From contig JAXLUM010000002.1 in the NCBI GenBank assembly GCA_046329515.1, positions 930,001 to 994,000 on the forward strand: a stretch of DNA of 64,000 bases. The letters are read 5' to 3'. Positions 50,094-58,836 of this stretch are shown in pieces. The position numbers and the translations under genes were made by a program. Source of the DNA: Bog-950 sp046329515 (GTDB taxonomy: Bacteria > Bacteroidota > Bacteroidia > Chitinophagales > LD1). Every line of letters begins with the position of its first letter. Positions within the stretch are counted from its first letter, which is position 1. The notes beneath the pieces were generated by a model. The model was not told the origin of the DNA. It ran no database searches and was given only the letters and a program-made list of their open reading frames with translations.

Positions 50094-51629
50094 TTACTCC
50101 TTCACAAATGTTGCGCTGTTAATTACCTGCCCTTTCCGGTTTAAAGTTACCTTGTAAAGCCCATTAGCAAGATGGCTAACATCCAGTTTACGGTAAGCGC
50201 TGTAGGCGGGTAGTTGTTGTTCCATTACAACTTGCCCCAGACTGTTTATTATTTGCAACGCAACTTCGCCTTTGCTCCAATCCATAAATCCATAATCAAG
50301 GGTTACCCATTCACTAGCCGGGTTGGGGTAAACAGTAATGTTCTTTTCTTTTTGTTGGTCAATTACGCTTAGGCCTAGGGTATCGCAAAGGCTGTTGTCT
50401 AAAGCTCCCAATCTATAATTCGGATAACTTGGCAAAGATGTTAATACACTTGCCGCCCTAATAGTGTCTTGAAATAAACAAAACGAGCCTGCCTTGTTAG
50501 GATCATTTATTACTGCAAAATAATAGGTAGTGCTCATGGATCCTACATAAATTCTTCCATCGGGACCGAGTTGTGCATGATTAAATGAAAAAGGAGATGG
50601 CAAATTAGAAATATTGGGAGCAACGGTAGTTTTACTGGTACCAATAGGGTTTGCTTGCATGTCAAACTGATAAATCTTTTTGTTTGCGCACACATAAAAG
50701 TAGCGACTGTTTGGAGAGAACTCTCCTCCGAAAAGAGGATAGTCAACGGAATCAAACTTTTCCGGAAAAAACACCTCCTCTAAAAATGTTAACTCGCCGG
50801 AGCATCTATCAAAACCAAAAAAATCGCACTTGCCCTGTTCGTTATCAATGCTAGCCATATAGTTTCCATCGGGTGAAAACCGATGAAGGGAATAGTCCAG
50901 TTGGTTATACTGAAAGCCGCTATTGATACATTGGTTAGGATATACTTTTATCGTAGTACTTCCATCATAGATAAACTTTTTGTAACACTTGGTTCCCTCC
51001 TCCATAGTAATAATCCACCAATCCCGGCCATTTGCGTGCTTAACCATGCTAAGGCAGTTGGAGCTAGGTGTAGTAGAAAAAATTTGATCTTTAAATGTCA
51101 TTCCACCTACGCCGCCGGACATTGACATGTCCACACGAGAAAACTTAAGATAACGAAAGGATGCACTATTGCCATCATCAACGGTGTCACCAAATGCGTA
51201 GAACAAATCATATAGGTTTTGGTTTTGAGGATTCGGGACATTCATAAACCCTTCTCTAAGTGGATTGCCGTACTGCAGCCATCCATTTATGTTTGTTAAA
51301 TAATATCCGGCATGTAGATTGTCGCCAATAACTTGATCAGCAAAATTTCTTACCGTAACGCCATTTGTGTAAAATTCCAAATTGCCATTATTGTTGCTCA
51401 TGGCACACGCTACGCCTGAAAAGTTTATTCCTAAAGAATCATATGCCCATGTGGTAGAACCTTGGGAAAAGTCAAACTTTGTAATTCCGAACCAAGAATG
51501 AAATGCAGAAGAATAGCCGACGTTGCTATCATACCCTGACAGCCACACATAATCATGCTTCTGCGCCTTAACCGCTAAGTTTAAAACGCATAAGCAAGCT
51601 ATAAGAAATGAATATTGTCGTGGTTTCAA
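50094..51629 (-). CDS. T9SS type A sorting-domain protein, propeller-like (paralogue 1)
   Basis: A 511-residue exported protein. It has a signal peptide (ending near KAQ, residue 23), a body of repeated beta-strands that looks like a WD40/YVTN-type propeller (MVKHANGRDWWIITMEEGTKCYK.., HRFSPDGNYMASIDNEQGK.., GEFSPNSRYFYVCANKKIY.., LGPDGRIYVGSMS) and a T9SS tail beginning VYPNPASEWVTLDYG. The sequence DWSKGEVALQIINSLGQ and following are almost identical in the next gene. Function is unknown; surface location expected. Confidence 0.83.
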   Translation of the reverse strand: MKPRQYSFLIACLCVLNLAVKAQKHDYVWLSGYDSNVGYSSAFHSWFGITKFDFSQGSTTWAYDSLGINFSGVACAMSNNNGNLEFYTNGVTVRNFADQVIGDNLHAGYYLTNINGWLQYGNPLREGFMNVPNPQNQNLYDLFYAFGDTVDDGNSASFRYLKFSRVDMSMSGGVGGMTFKDQIFSTTPSSNCLSMVKHANGRDWWIITMEEGTKCYKKFIYDGSTTIKVYPNQCINSGFQYNQLDYSLHRFSPDGNYMASIDNEQGKCDFFGFDRCSGELTFLEEVFFPEKFDSVDYPLFGGEFSPNSRYFYVCANKKIYQFDMQANPIGTSKTTVAPNISNLPSPFSFNHAQLGPDGRIYVGSMSTTYYFAVINDPNKAGSFCLFQDTIRAASVLTSLPSYPNYRLGALDNSLCDTLGLSVIDQQKEKNITVYPNPASEWVTLDYGFMDWSKGEVALQIINSLGQVVMEQQLPAYSAYRKLDVSHLANGLYKVTLNRKGQVINSATFVKE

Positions 51630-51646
51630 TAGTGTCTTTTAATGGC

Positions 51647-53113
51647 TTACTTCTTCATAAATGTTGTGCTGCTAATTACCTGCCCTTGGCGGTTTAAAGT
51701 TATTCTGTAAGGTCCATTAGCAAGATGGCTAACATCCAGCTTACGGTAAGAGCTGTAGTTTGGTAACCGTTGTTGAATTACAATTTGGCCTAAACTATTT
51801 ACAGTCTGTAATGTAACCTCGCCTTTGCTCCAATCCATAAATCCATACTCAAGGTTGATCCATTCGCTGCTTGGGTTAGGGTAAACAGAAAGCCGCTTTT
51901 CTTTTTGTTGCTCGGTTAGACTTAGGCCTAAGGTATCGCATGGGCTGCCGGCCAAGCGGCCTAAGTTATAGTTAGGAAAATTGGGAACAGTACGAATCTG
52001 TGAGCCGGGAATGCACTCTGAACGTAAATGGAAATCACACATTGGGGCCTTTGAGTTGGGAGAATTTATAACTGAAAAACATGGGCTGGGGCCACTCCAG
52101 CCAGAAACATATACTTTACTATCGCACGCTAGGCCTATTCCTCCTAATCCAGGAAATCCTGCTGTATCGTGAACTAGTTGAACTTTTGAAGAAGCAATGT
52201 TAGAGGAATATAAATCAAACTGGTCCAAATAAGAGTTGTTGCCTGCATACAAATATTGCCCATTGCCGGAAAAGGCCATGTAAACATAATATTCAACAGT
52301 CGTATCGGCTTGTACTTCTCTATAGTTAGAAAACTCGCCAGTGCATCTGTTAAAAGATAAGAGAATAATTTTTTTCAACCCTGCCGTGGTGGTTGCGAAA
52401 GTTTCTCCATCTGGCGAAAAAATAGACCATCCACTGTCGTCATTTTCATCCGGCTGATTTATTAAATTTTGAACTATCGGGGGATAGATACTGTCGGGAG
52501 CAATTAACTGACAAAATATTCCCCCGGTATTATATTCGTGGTTTATAAGCCACCAGTCACGACCGTTTGCATGTTTGCAAGCCGTCATGCGTGAATCGCT
52601 CAATGTGTCCGACAAAATAGGAATTGCTCTAGTTAAAACTTTACCAAGCCCATTATTGTAACTTAGATCAACTAGGCTCGCGGTAACTCTGCCTGGTTGG
52701 CATCCTCCTGCCAATTCATAATCCTTAATAAAAACATAATATTGAGAAAGATGTCCAGGTTTGGGTAAAATTAACACCCCTTGTAAATGCGTGTTTGCCT
52801 GCAAATTACAAGCGTTTGGGCATTCATTTCCATCGCACAAACCGTCTCCATTATCCATGAAGTCGCCCGTTTTGTTTGCAATGGTTTTACCAAAACAAAA
52901 CATTAATAAATTACCTTGATCATCGCTGATGCTCGCGTTGGCAAAAACGCCTCCAGTGCTTGGTAATAAGGTGTCAACATCGAAAACACCGGGCATAATT
53001 TTTAAAACCCATGTATGAGAGAGCAGAGGCCAATTGGCAGCCTGATACTGCGCCTGTAGCGCCAGGCTTAAAATCGATAAGCAAGCAAGAAGAAAGAAGT
53101 GTAGTGTTTTCAA
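51647..53113 (-). CDS. T9SS type A sorting-domain protein, propeller-like (paralogue 2)
   Basis: A 488-residue paralogue of the preceding protein, in tandem with it 17 nt apart. The same order is present: signal peptide, propeller-like body (CKHANGRDWWLINHEYN.., SIFSPDGETFATTTAGL.., MAFSGNGQYLYAGNNSYLDQ.., GLACDSKVYVSGWS) and a T9SS tail starting VYPNPSSEWINLEYG. The GRDWW motif is shared. A cysteine-rich insertion (DGLCDGNECPNACNL, about 92-106) is specific to this copy. The two probably arose by local duplication. Confidence 0.83.
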   Translation of the reverse strand: MKTLHFFLLACLSILSLALQAQYQAANWPLLSHTWVLKIMPGVFDVDTLLPSTGGVFANASISDDQGNLLMFCFGKTIANKTGDFMDNGDGLCDGNECPNACNLQANTHLQGVLILPKPGHLSQYYVFIKDYELAGGCQPGRVTASLVDLSYNNGLGKVLTRAIPILSDTLSDSRMTACKHANGRDWWLINHEYNTGGIFCQLIAPDSIYPPIVQNLINQPDENDDSGWSIFSPDGETFATTTAGLKKIILLSFNRCTGEFSNYREVQADTTVEYYVYMAFSGNGQYLYAGNNSYLDQFDLYSSNIASSKVQLVHDTAGFPGLGGIGLACDSKVYVSGWSGPSPCFSVINSPNSKAPMCDFHLRSECIPGSQIRTVPNFPNYNLGRLAGSPCDTLGLSLTEQQKEKRLSVYPNPSSEWINLEYGFMDWSKGEVTLQTVNSLGQIVIQQRLPNYSSYRKLDVSHLANGPYRITLNRQGQVISSTTFMKK

Positions 53114-53179
53114 TAGGCAATTAGTTGCACGGCGATAGGATTACCCCAACAATGCTTTAGTAAAAAGCGAAGCCTCCGT

Positions 53180-53623
53180 TTAATTATTATCTCCACCAAA
53201 GAAGCGCTCCTCAATAATATCAGCATTGTAAGCTACTTCAAAAATAATTTCGTCTAACAACTCAGGCGTAGTCCATTCCAACACCGGCGAAGATTGCACC
53301 AAAATGGTTTCGCATGGTTTGCCTTCTTTGTCCTTATCGTTAATAACAGTAACGGCGCTGTAGCAACCATAACCGCCTTCTTTTAAAATGTTGTAAAGGT
53401 TAAGGCTTTGGCTATACGTTCCGCAACGGCTGTCAATTAAAACGGCATCTCTTTGTTGAAACCAACGCTTTGGCGCCACACGTACGTACACAAACTGGTA
53501 GCGAAACTTTCCGTCCTTTAACGGAATAGCAACATCCAGTCGCCACACTTCAGGCGATAATTCATCCAGCTTATAATTACGGTTGCGGGCAATGTTGGTT
53601 AGGGCACTTCTTAAATCTAACAT
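53180..53623 (-). CDS. Hypothetical protein (cytosolic)
   Basis: A 147-residue protein that I do not recognise. It has no signal peptide or membrane segment, and a mixed alpha/beta pattern (NYKLDELSPEVWRLDVAIPL, FRYQFVYVRVAPKRWFQ, DAVLIDSRCGTYSQSLNLYNILKEGG), with an acidic C-terminal helix. It sits 28 nt after the gene at 53652 on the same strand and is probably the last gene of that operon. Confidence 0.55.
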   Translation of the reverse strand: MLDLRSALTNIARNRNYKLDELSPEVWRLDVAIPLKDGKFRYQFVYVRVAPKRWFQQRDAVLIDSRCGTYSQSLNLYNILKEGGYGCYSAVTVINDKDKEGKPCETILVQSSPVLEWTTPELLDEIIFEVAYNADIIEERFFGGDNN

Positions 53624-53651
53624 ATGTGAAGGGTTTAATGGGTTTTCAACC

Positions 53652-54023
53652 TCAAATTAAACCTTCTGCCTCGAAATAGTCAACAATTTTTCGCTTCAAT
53701 AATTCTTCCTGGTCTTTTAAAGGAAGCGGTGGCAGGGTTTCGTTCTTTTCGTAATGGGGCCAACCCTCTTCATCAGTATGGCTGAATTTAAAAAAGCCAT
53801 CACTGCTTAGTAACCTGCACATAGCCACGTGCATAAGGTTCTGCTTTTCTTCCTTCTCCCAGGTGTCTTTTACCTGCCCAACTTCGTTCATGCCTATAAT
53901 AAACAGCATGGCATTTATATCGGGGCGCTGGCCGAACTTCTCTTTTACATAGTTGCGGACCTGGTACCACTTTAATGCAAAGCTCTTTTCTTCTTCGCTT
54001 TTATTTTCGTTTAGCAGGGGCAT
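53652..54023 (-). CDS. Hypothetical protein (cytosolic)
   Basis: A 123-residue, charged, mostly helical protein with no recognised motif. It is tightly placed: its start codon overlaps the omega-amidase stop by one base (TAATG), so it is translationally coupled to that gene. A stretch NAMLFIIGMNEVGQVKDTWEKEEKQNLMHVAMCRLL suggests a helical bundle. It may be a conserved Bacteroidota protein of unknown function. Confidence 0.6.
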   Translation of the reverse strand: MPLLNENKSEEEKSFALKWYQVRNYVKEKFGQRPDINAMLFIIGMNEVGQVKDTWEKEEKQNLMHVAMCRLLSSDGFFKFSHTDEEGWPHYEKNETLPPLPLKDQEELLKRKIVDYFEAEGLI

Positions 54024-54817
54024 TAGTGGCCAATTATTTTCCCTTTCGGGTTTATTACAAAATCATCCGCATCATTTAAAAAACGAAAGGTGTTGCGGGT
54101 TTTCTTTAACTCTTCATAATCTAACTCAATGGTGCTTATGTCTTCATCATGTTCCTTATGATATAGCACATTACCGAAAGGGTCAAGCGCCATACTATCG
54201 CCGCTGTGGTAAATATCGTTGCCATCATTACCAACGCGGTTAAGGCCAACACAGTAGCTTTGGTTTTCAATAGCACGGGCTATTAATAAATACTTCCACG
54301 CCTGCACGCGCCGTTCAGGCCAGTTGGCTACATACAGCAACACATCATAATCATTGCGGTTGCGGCTCCATACCGGAAAACGCAAGTCGTAACAGATAAG
54401 CGGGAAAACGCGCCAGCCATTCAACTCCACAATCAGTTTATCGTAGCCTTGTGTATAGGTGCGCTCCTCTCCGCTTAATGAAAACAGGTGGCGCTTATTA
54501 TATGTTTCGTAAGTACCGTCAGGGCGCATCCACACCAGGCGGTTATAAAACAAACCATTCTCTTTTATTATTAAGCTACCGGTAATAACGCAATTCTTTT
54601 CAGCAGCCATTTTACGCATCCATTGCACTGCACTACCATCCATAGGTTCAGCCAGTTCTTTTGCGCGCATACTAAAGCCGGTGCTGAACATCTCAGGCAA
54701 TACAATTACATCCGTTTCACCCACAGTACTTAGCTTTTCGGTAAACATGGCCAGGTTCGCAGCTATGTTTTCCCAATGCAGGTTAGTTTGTATAAGTGTA
54801 ATGCGCAGTTTATTCAT
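54023..54817 (-). CDS. Nitrilase-family omega-amidase (YafV-like)
   Basis: A 264-residue carbon-nitrogen hydrolase. The catalytic triad is visible as Glu in VIVLPEMFSTGF, Lys in YNKRHLFSLSGEE and Cys in PLICYDLRFPVWSR. This set and the length match the YafV/Nit2 omega-amidases that deamidate 2-oxoglutaramate or 2-oxosuccinamate, by-products of glutamine or asparagine transamination. A methionine aminotransferase of the YbdL type, whose by-product YafV clears, is encoded 2 kb away at 56357. The ATG at 54817, 1 nt after the toxin gene's stop, was preferred to a TTG at 54826. Confidence 0.88.
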   Translation of the reverse strand: MNKLRITLIQTNLHWENIAANLAMFTEKLSTVGETDVIVLPEMFSTGFSMRAKELAEPMDGSAVQWMRKMAAEKNCVITGSLIIKENGLFYNRLVWMRPDGTYETYNKRHLFSLSGEERTYTQGYDKLIVELNGWRVFPLICYDLRFPVWSRNRNDYDVLLYVANWPERRVQAWKYLLIARAIENQSYCVGLNRVGNDGNDIYHSGDSMALDPFGNVLYHKEHDEDISTIELDYEELKKTRNTFRFLNDADDFVINPKGKIIGH

Positions 54818-54818
54818 G

Positions 54819-55118
54819 TTAGCCAAAGCGACTTAAAGGGTTTTTCATTCTATCGTGCAAAACAGCCAATATGGTTACAGATTTTAAATTCTCGCTGCGG
54901 GTGTAATAAATAACATAAGGGAAACGAACCACCAAAACTCTTCTAATATGATCAATTACAGGTTTGTGGTCAACTGTGCCGGTTTTGAGAGAATTAATAT
55001 GAACAGTGATAGCTTCTACAAAGTTATCACCCAATCCGGGTTGTTGATTTTCGTAATACTCTTTTGCTTGCCTGATTTCCTGTAGTGCCTCTTCGGTTAT
55101 GCTCACTTTATAAATCAT
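54819..55118 (-). CDS. RelE/ParE-family toxin
   Basis: A 99-residue toxin of the ParE/RelE superfamily: MIYKVSITEEALQEIRQAKEYYENQ.. LGDNFVEAI.. HIRRVLVVRFPYVIYYTRSENLKSVTILAVLHDRMKN. The RRVLVVRFPYVIYY strand and the LAVLHDRM strand are typical. The ATG at 55118 overlaps the antitoxin stop in an ATGA arrangement, so the pair is translationally coupled. It should act on DNA gyrase or ribosome-bound mRNA; which is not clear. Confidence 0.88.
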   Translation of the reverse strand: MIYKVSITEEALQEIRQAKEYYENQQPGLGDNFVEAITVHINSLKTGTVDHKPVIDHIRRVLVVRFPYVIYYTRSENLKSVTILAVLHDRMKNPLSRFG

Positions 55119-55327
55119 AAATCCTTTTGCGCTTGGTCCCAATCCAGTGGCTTCTTGTCGCCCTTTTCGTATTTTTCTACCCGCTCTTTAAGAATGGATT
55201 TATGCCAATCGGGAACATCTCCTTCATCGTCCAAATGCAAAAGCCGGGCTACTGCCCAAACAAGTTTTTCATCTTGCAGGCGCCCTATTTCTTCTTGTAT
55301 CTCCCGTTTTTTCAATTCAATATCCAT
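55115..55327 (-). CDS. Antitoxin (addiction-module component)
   Basis: A 70-residue acidic protein, MDIELKKREIQEEIGRLQDEKLVWAVARLLHL.. ending LDWDQAQKDL. It resembles the short putative addiction-module antitoxins of the CHP02574 type found in front of RelE/ParE toxins. Lying directly upstream and overlapping the toxin by 4 nt is the normal order. It lacks an obvious DNA-binding domain. Confidence 0.78.
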   Translation of the reverse strand: MDIELKKREIQEEIGRLQDEKLVWAVARLLHLDDEGDVPDWHKSILKERVEKYEKGDKKPLDWDQAQKDL

Positions 55328-55425
55328 ACCGCTGAATTTAGTATAAAGATAATAAGCCCTTGCGAGCTTTTTGCGCGACCAACTCTTTTTTATAGCTTGG
55401 ATGCATCAAACCCACACCACGCCCT

Positions 55426-56355
55426 ATGGAAGACAAAATGCAACTGCTTAAAGTGCGCAACTTTAACGATGTAATTAATGATTCGCTAGGCTTTTTAAAG
55501 TTAAACCGCAATGTGCTTTTGCGCTTTATACTTATAGCCGTGTTGCCGCTAACCCTTGTTGGCAGTTGGTTTTTCTCCAGTTACTTTTCGTTTATAGGTT
55601 CAATAGCCAGCAATGGGGGAAGAGGCTTGCCCGAAGGCTTTGGCCTGCAAATAGCAAGTGTTGCTGTAGGGGCATTGTTAATGATGGCCGTAGGTATTAT
55701 ACAGGCAACGGCCTTAATAAGTCTGTTTACTATTTACGAAAAATCGCCGGATGGAGTGGTTAGCAGCGATGAACTTTTTGCTGCGGTTAAAAGTGATTCC
55801 CTGCGATTGGTTGGCTTTTACTTTGCGTTAATGTTTTTCATGTGCCTGGTAATGGTGGCTTTCTTTATAGTGGTGGGCTTTATGTCTTATGCAGGTGCAG
55901 CGGTCGTAGGTGCACTGGCGGCAATTGCCCTTTATGTTGGCCTTATTTATATGAGCATAGCCGTTATGTTCTCTCCCTTTATTTATATGCGCGAAAGATT
56001 GGGTGTTATAGAAAGCATTAAGCGCTCCTTTTATTTAATTAAGGGCTATTGGTGGCGCACCTTCGGTGCTTTTTTGGTTATGTATTTTATTGTGGGCTTT
56101 GCCAGTATGATATTTACTATTCCTTTTTATGCTATCTGGTTCAATCACATTTTCAGCATGGCGCGCTCGGGCGTAGTATCGTTTGATTTTGGTATAGGTG
56201 GCAGGCTTGCGGTAATGTTTATGTTTTGCGGAACGACGATTCTTTCCTCCTTCATTTTTGTATCGGTAATAATGCAGTATTATAACCTGGTAGCTATAAA
56301 GGAAGGCCCTGCTGAGCCGGAATTGAGCAATGCCCCTAACCAGTTATACGAGTAA
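55426..56355 (+). CDS. Polytopic membrane protein (unknown function)
   Basis: A 309-residue protein with about six membrane helices (roughly 32-55, 80-105, 130-152, 156-178, 210-236 and 262-285). The N-terminus (LLKVRNFNDVINDSLGFLKLNRNVLLRF) is amphipathic and cytosolic, like that of proteins of the DUF975/GDPD membrane-domain type. No enzyme motif is present. It is convergent with the aminotransferase, 1 nt between stops. Confidence 0.68.
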   Translation: MEDKMQLLKVRNFNDVINDSLGFLKLNRNVLLRFILIAVLPLTLVGSWFFSSYFSFIGSIASNGGRGLPEGFGLQIASVAVGALLMMAVGIIQATALISLFTIYEKSPDGVVSSDELFAAVKSDSLRLVGFYFALMFFMCLVMVAFFIVVGFMSYAGAAVVGALAAIALYVGLIYMSIAVMFSPFIYMRERLGVIESIKRSFYLIKGYWWRTFGAFLVMYFIVGFASMIFTIPFYAIWFNHIFSMARSGVVSFDFGIGGRLAVMFMFCGTTILSSFIFVSVIMQYYNLVAIKEGPAEPELSNAPNQLYE

Positions 56356-56356
56356 A

Positions 56357-57511
56357 TTAAATGCGGGTAATCAGGTCTGCTGCTCTTTTCAGCGTTTCTT
56401 CTTCTTTAGCAAAGCAAAAGCGGACAATGCTGTTGTCAATGTTGTTGCGGTAGAAAACCGAAACAGGAATAGCGGCCACGCCCATATCTTTGGTCATGCG
56501 CTTTACAAACTCCACATCACGCTCCTCGCTTATTTTGCTGTAAGCTGCCAGTTGAAAGTAAGTGCCTTCACACTTTAACAAGCGGAAACGGCTTGATTGA
56601 ATAGCTGTGCGAAAAAAATCGCGCTTTTTCTGGTAGTTGGTAGATAACTCCAGGTACATATCCTTATGCTGCAGTATATCGGCAAAGGCGGCTTGTGCTA
56701 CACTGTTAACGGCAAACACATTAAACTGGTGCACCTTACGAAACTCCTTCATCAGGTTTTCAGGCGCAATGCAGTAACCCACTTTCCAACCGGTGCAGTG
56801 GTACGTTTTACCAAAGGAAGATACCACAAAAGCGCGTTCAGCCAATTTTGGATAACGCAAAACACTTTGGTGTTCTTCTCCATCAAAAATAATATGCTCG
56901 TAAACTTCGTCGCTCAGTATAATAATGTCGCTGTCCTTTGTCAGCTTTTCCAGATGCTGCATATCGGCCTTGGTAAGCACCGTGCCCGATGGATTGTGTG
57001 GCGTATTAATCACAATCATGCGTGTGCGCTGGTTAATTAAGCGCTGCACTTTTTGCCAGTCTATTTTGTAATCGGGTGCTTCTAAATTATAGAAGATGGC
57101 TTTGCCGCCTGCCAGTTCAATTGCAGGTGCATAGCTGTCGTAAGCCGGTGCAAAAAGAATAACCTCTTCATCCTCGCGTATGCACGAGAGTATGGCGGTA
57201 AACAAGGCTTGTGTTCCGCCTGCGGTTATGGTAATCTCCGTATCAGGGCTAACCTTTGCACCATAAAGCGCTTCTGTTTTTTCAGCAATGCGCTCACGCA
57301 ACAACATGTTGCCAGCCATTAAAGCATATTGATTTTGCCCGCTGCGCATGGCCTTATCCATTGCCTCAATTAGCAAGGGGTGCGGGTTATAATCAGGAAA
57401 GCCCTGCGAAAGGTTAACGGCATTATGCTCCTTAGCGAGGGCACTCATTACCGTAAAAATGGTAGTGCCTACATTAGGTAATTTAGAACTTATGCCCGAA
57501 GGGAAATTCAT
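56357..57511 (-). CDS. Methionine aminotransferase (YbdL-like)
   Basis: A 384-residue class I/II PLP aminotransferase. The PLP lysine is K235 in SSFGKTYHCTGWKVGY; other cofactor residues are N173 (NTPHNPSG), D201 and Y204 (LSDEVYEHI). The start GISSKLPNVGTTIFTVMSALA matches the YbdL/KAT group, which transaminate methionine, glutamine or kynurenine. With the YafV-like omega-amidase nearby it would complete the methionine salvage or glutamine transaminase cycle. Confidence 0.9.
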   Translation of the reverse strand: MNFPSGISSKLPNVGTTIFTVMSALAKEHNAVNLSQGFPDYNPHPLLIEAMDKAMRSGQNQYALMAGNMLLRERIAEKTEALYGAKVSPDTEITITAGGTQALFTAILSCIREDEEVILFAPAYDSYAPAIELAGGKAIFYNLEAPDYKIDWQKVQRLINQRTRMIVINTPHNPSGTVLTKADMQHLEKLTKDSDIIILSDEVYEHIIFDGEEHQSVLRYPKLAERAFVVSSFGKTYHCTGWKVGYCIAPENLMKEFRKVHQFNVFAVNSVAQAAFADILQHKDMYLELSTNYQKKRDFFRTAIQSSRFRLLKCEGTYFQLAAYSKISEERDVEFVKRMTKDMGVAAIPVSVFYRNNIDNSIVRFCFAKEEETLKRAADLITRI

Positions 57512-57585
57512 GTTTAAATACTGAAATTTGATAATTTGAAGCTGCGCAATGAAAATACAAAATCAAAGCATTTTCACGCACGGTT

Positions 57586-58665
57586 TTAAAGGTACTTGTC
57601 CAAATCAGAAACCTTTAAGTCAACGGTTATGCGTTTTAACTCCTGCTCTTTTTCTTTTTCGCATATAAGCAGAACATCTTTTGTATCTATAACACAGTAG
57701 CCGTCAAGCCCCTGCACCACTACAAGCTTATCATCGGGCACCATAATCATGTTATGGGCTGCGTCGTAAATTTTAACGTTAGCCCCTGCTACGGCATTGC
57801 CCAGGTAATCATGTTCATACACATCATACAGGCTATCCCAGGTGCCAATATCGCTCCAGCCAAACTCTGCCGGTATGGTAAACACCTTATCTGCCTTCTC
57901 CATTACACCATAGTCAATTGAAATATTGGTGCATTGCGAATAAGCTTCCTGTATAAATTTTCCTTCTTCAGCAGTGTTGTAATAAAGGTGGCCGTCCTTA
58001 AAAGCATCGCTTATTTCAGGAAGATACTTGCGCATTTCTTCCAGTATGGTTTTAGCCTTCCATACAAACATGCCGCTGTTCCACAAAAAATCGCCGCTCT
58101 TTAAAAAGGTTTGGGCTATTTCAAGCGTAGGTTTTTCAGTAAAGGTTTTAACCTTATAAAACTCCGCAGGGCGATGTTCATCTTCAAACTGTATGTAGCC
58201 ATAACCGGTAGCCGGTTTGGTGGGCTTCATGCCCAGCGTAACCAAATAGGTGTTGTTACTTACAAACTCAACACACTTTTGAATTACATCGCAAAACTTA
58301 CTTTCCTGAATAATAATATGATCGCTTGGGGTAATAATTACCGTAGCATCCTTATCGCGGCTGTAAATTTTATCGCAGGCATAGGCAATACAGGGGGCGG
58401 TGTTGCGGCGTACAGGCTCTTTAAGTATTTGATTATCTGTAAGCTCAGGCAACTGTTCCTTTAACAACGTTTCGTAGTCATCGTTAATTACTACATAGAT
58501 GTTGTCTTTTGGAACAAGTTGAAGAAAGCGCTCGTATGTAAGTTGGATGAGCGTTTTACCTGTATTAAGTATGTCGAGAAACTGCTTAGGCTTCGCTGTT
58601 CGGCTTTCGGGCCAAAAGCGGCTTCCGATGCCTCCGGCCATTATCGCAACATATACGTTGCTCAT
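57586..58665 (-). CDS. manC: Mannose-1-phosphate guanylyltransferase
   Basis: A 359-residue GDP-mannose pyrophosphorylase. The nucleotide-binding motif AGGIGSRFWPESRTAKPKQF (residues 10-29), ITPSDHII and the FTEKPTLEIA and WNSGMFVWK motifs are conserved. It lacks the C-terminal isomerase domain, so it is the monofunctional short form. It makes GDP-mannose for surface polysaccharide or glycoprotein synthesis. No neighbouring sugar-nucleotide gene is present. Confidence 0.94.
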   Translation of the reverse strand: MSNVYVAIMAGGIGSRFWPESRTAKPKQFLDILNTGKTLIQLTYERFLQLVPKDNIYVVINDDYETLLKEQLPELTDNQILKEPVRRNTAPCIAYACDKIYSRDKDATVIITPSDHIIIQESKFCDVIQKCVEFVSNNTYLVTLGMKPTKPATGYGYIQFEDEHRPAEFYKVKTFTEKPTLEIAQTFLKSGDFLWNSGMFVWKAKTILEEMRKYLPEISDAFKDGHLYYNTAEEGKFIQEAYSQCTNISIDYGVMEKADKVFTIPAEFGWSDIGTWDSLYDVYEHDYLGNAVAGANVKIYDAAHNMIMVPDDKLVVVQGLDGYCVIDTKDVLLICEKEKEQELKRITVDLKVSDLDKYL

Positions 58666-58696
58666 CTACAATTAAGTTTTGTTAACCAAAGAGTCG

Positions 58697-58704
58697 CAAA
58701 AGTA
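58697..58704 (-). promoter_or_regulatory. -7 promoter box of manC
   Basis: On the minus strand this is TACTTTTG, a perfect TAnnTTTG. It lies 31 nt before the manC start codon, in the space shared with the divergent recQ. Confidence 0.55.
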
Positions 58705-58836
58705 AATAAAGCGGCGGGCTTTAAAACTAAGTTCTTAAATTCGCCATCCTTTTTTAAAAAAGGTTTAGTAAATTGATGCTTTATTAAACATGCACTATCG
58801 GCTAAAGATGTACCCTTGAATTATTAAAACAACAGC

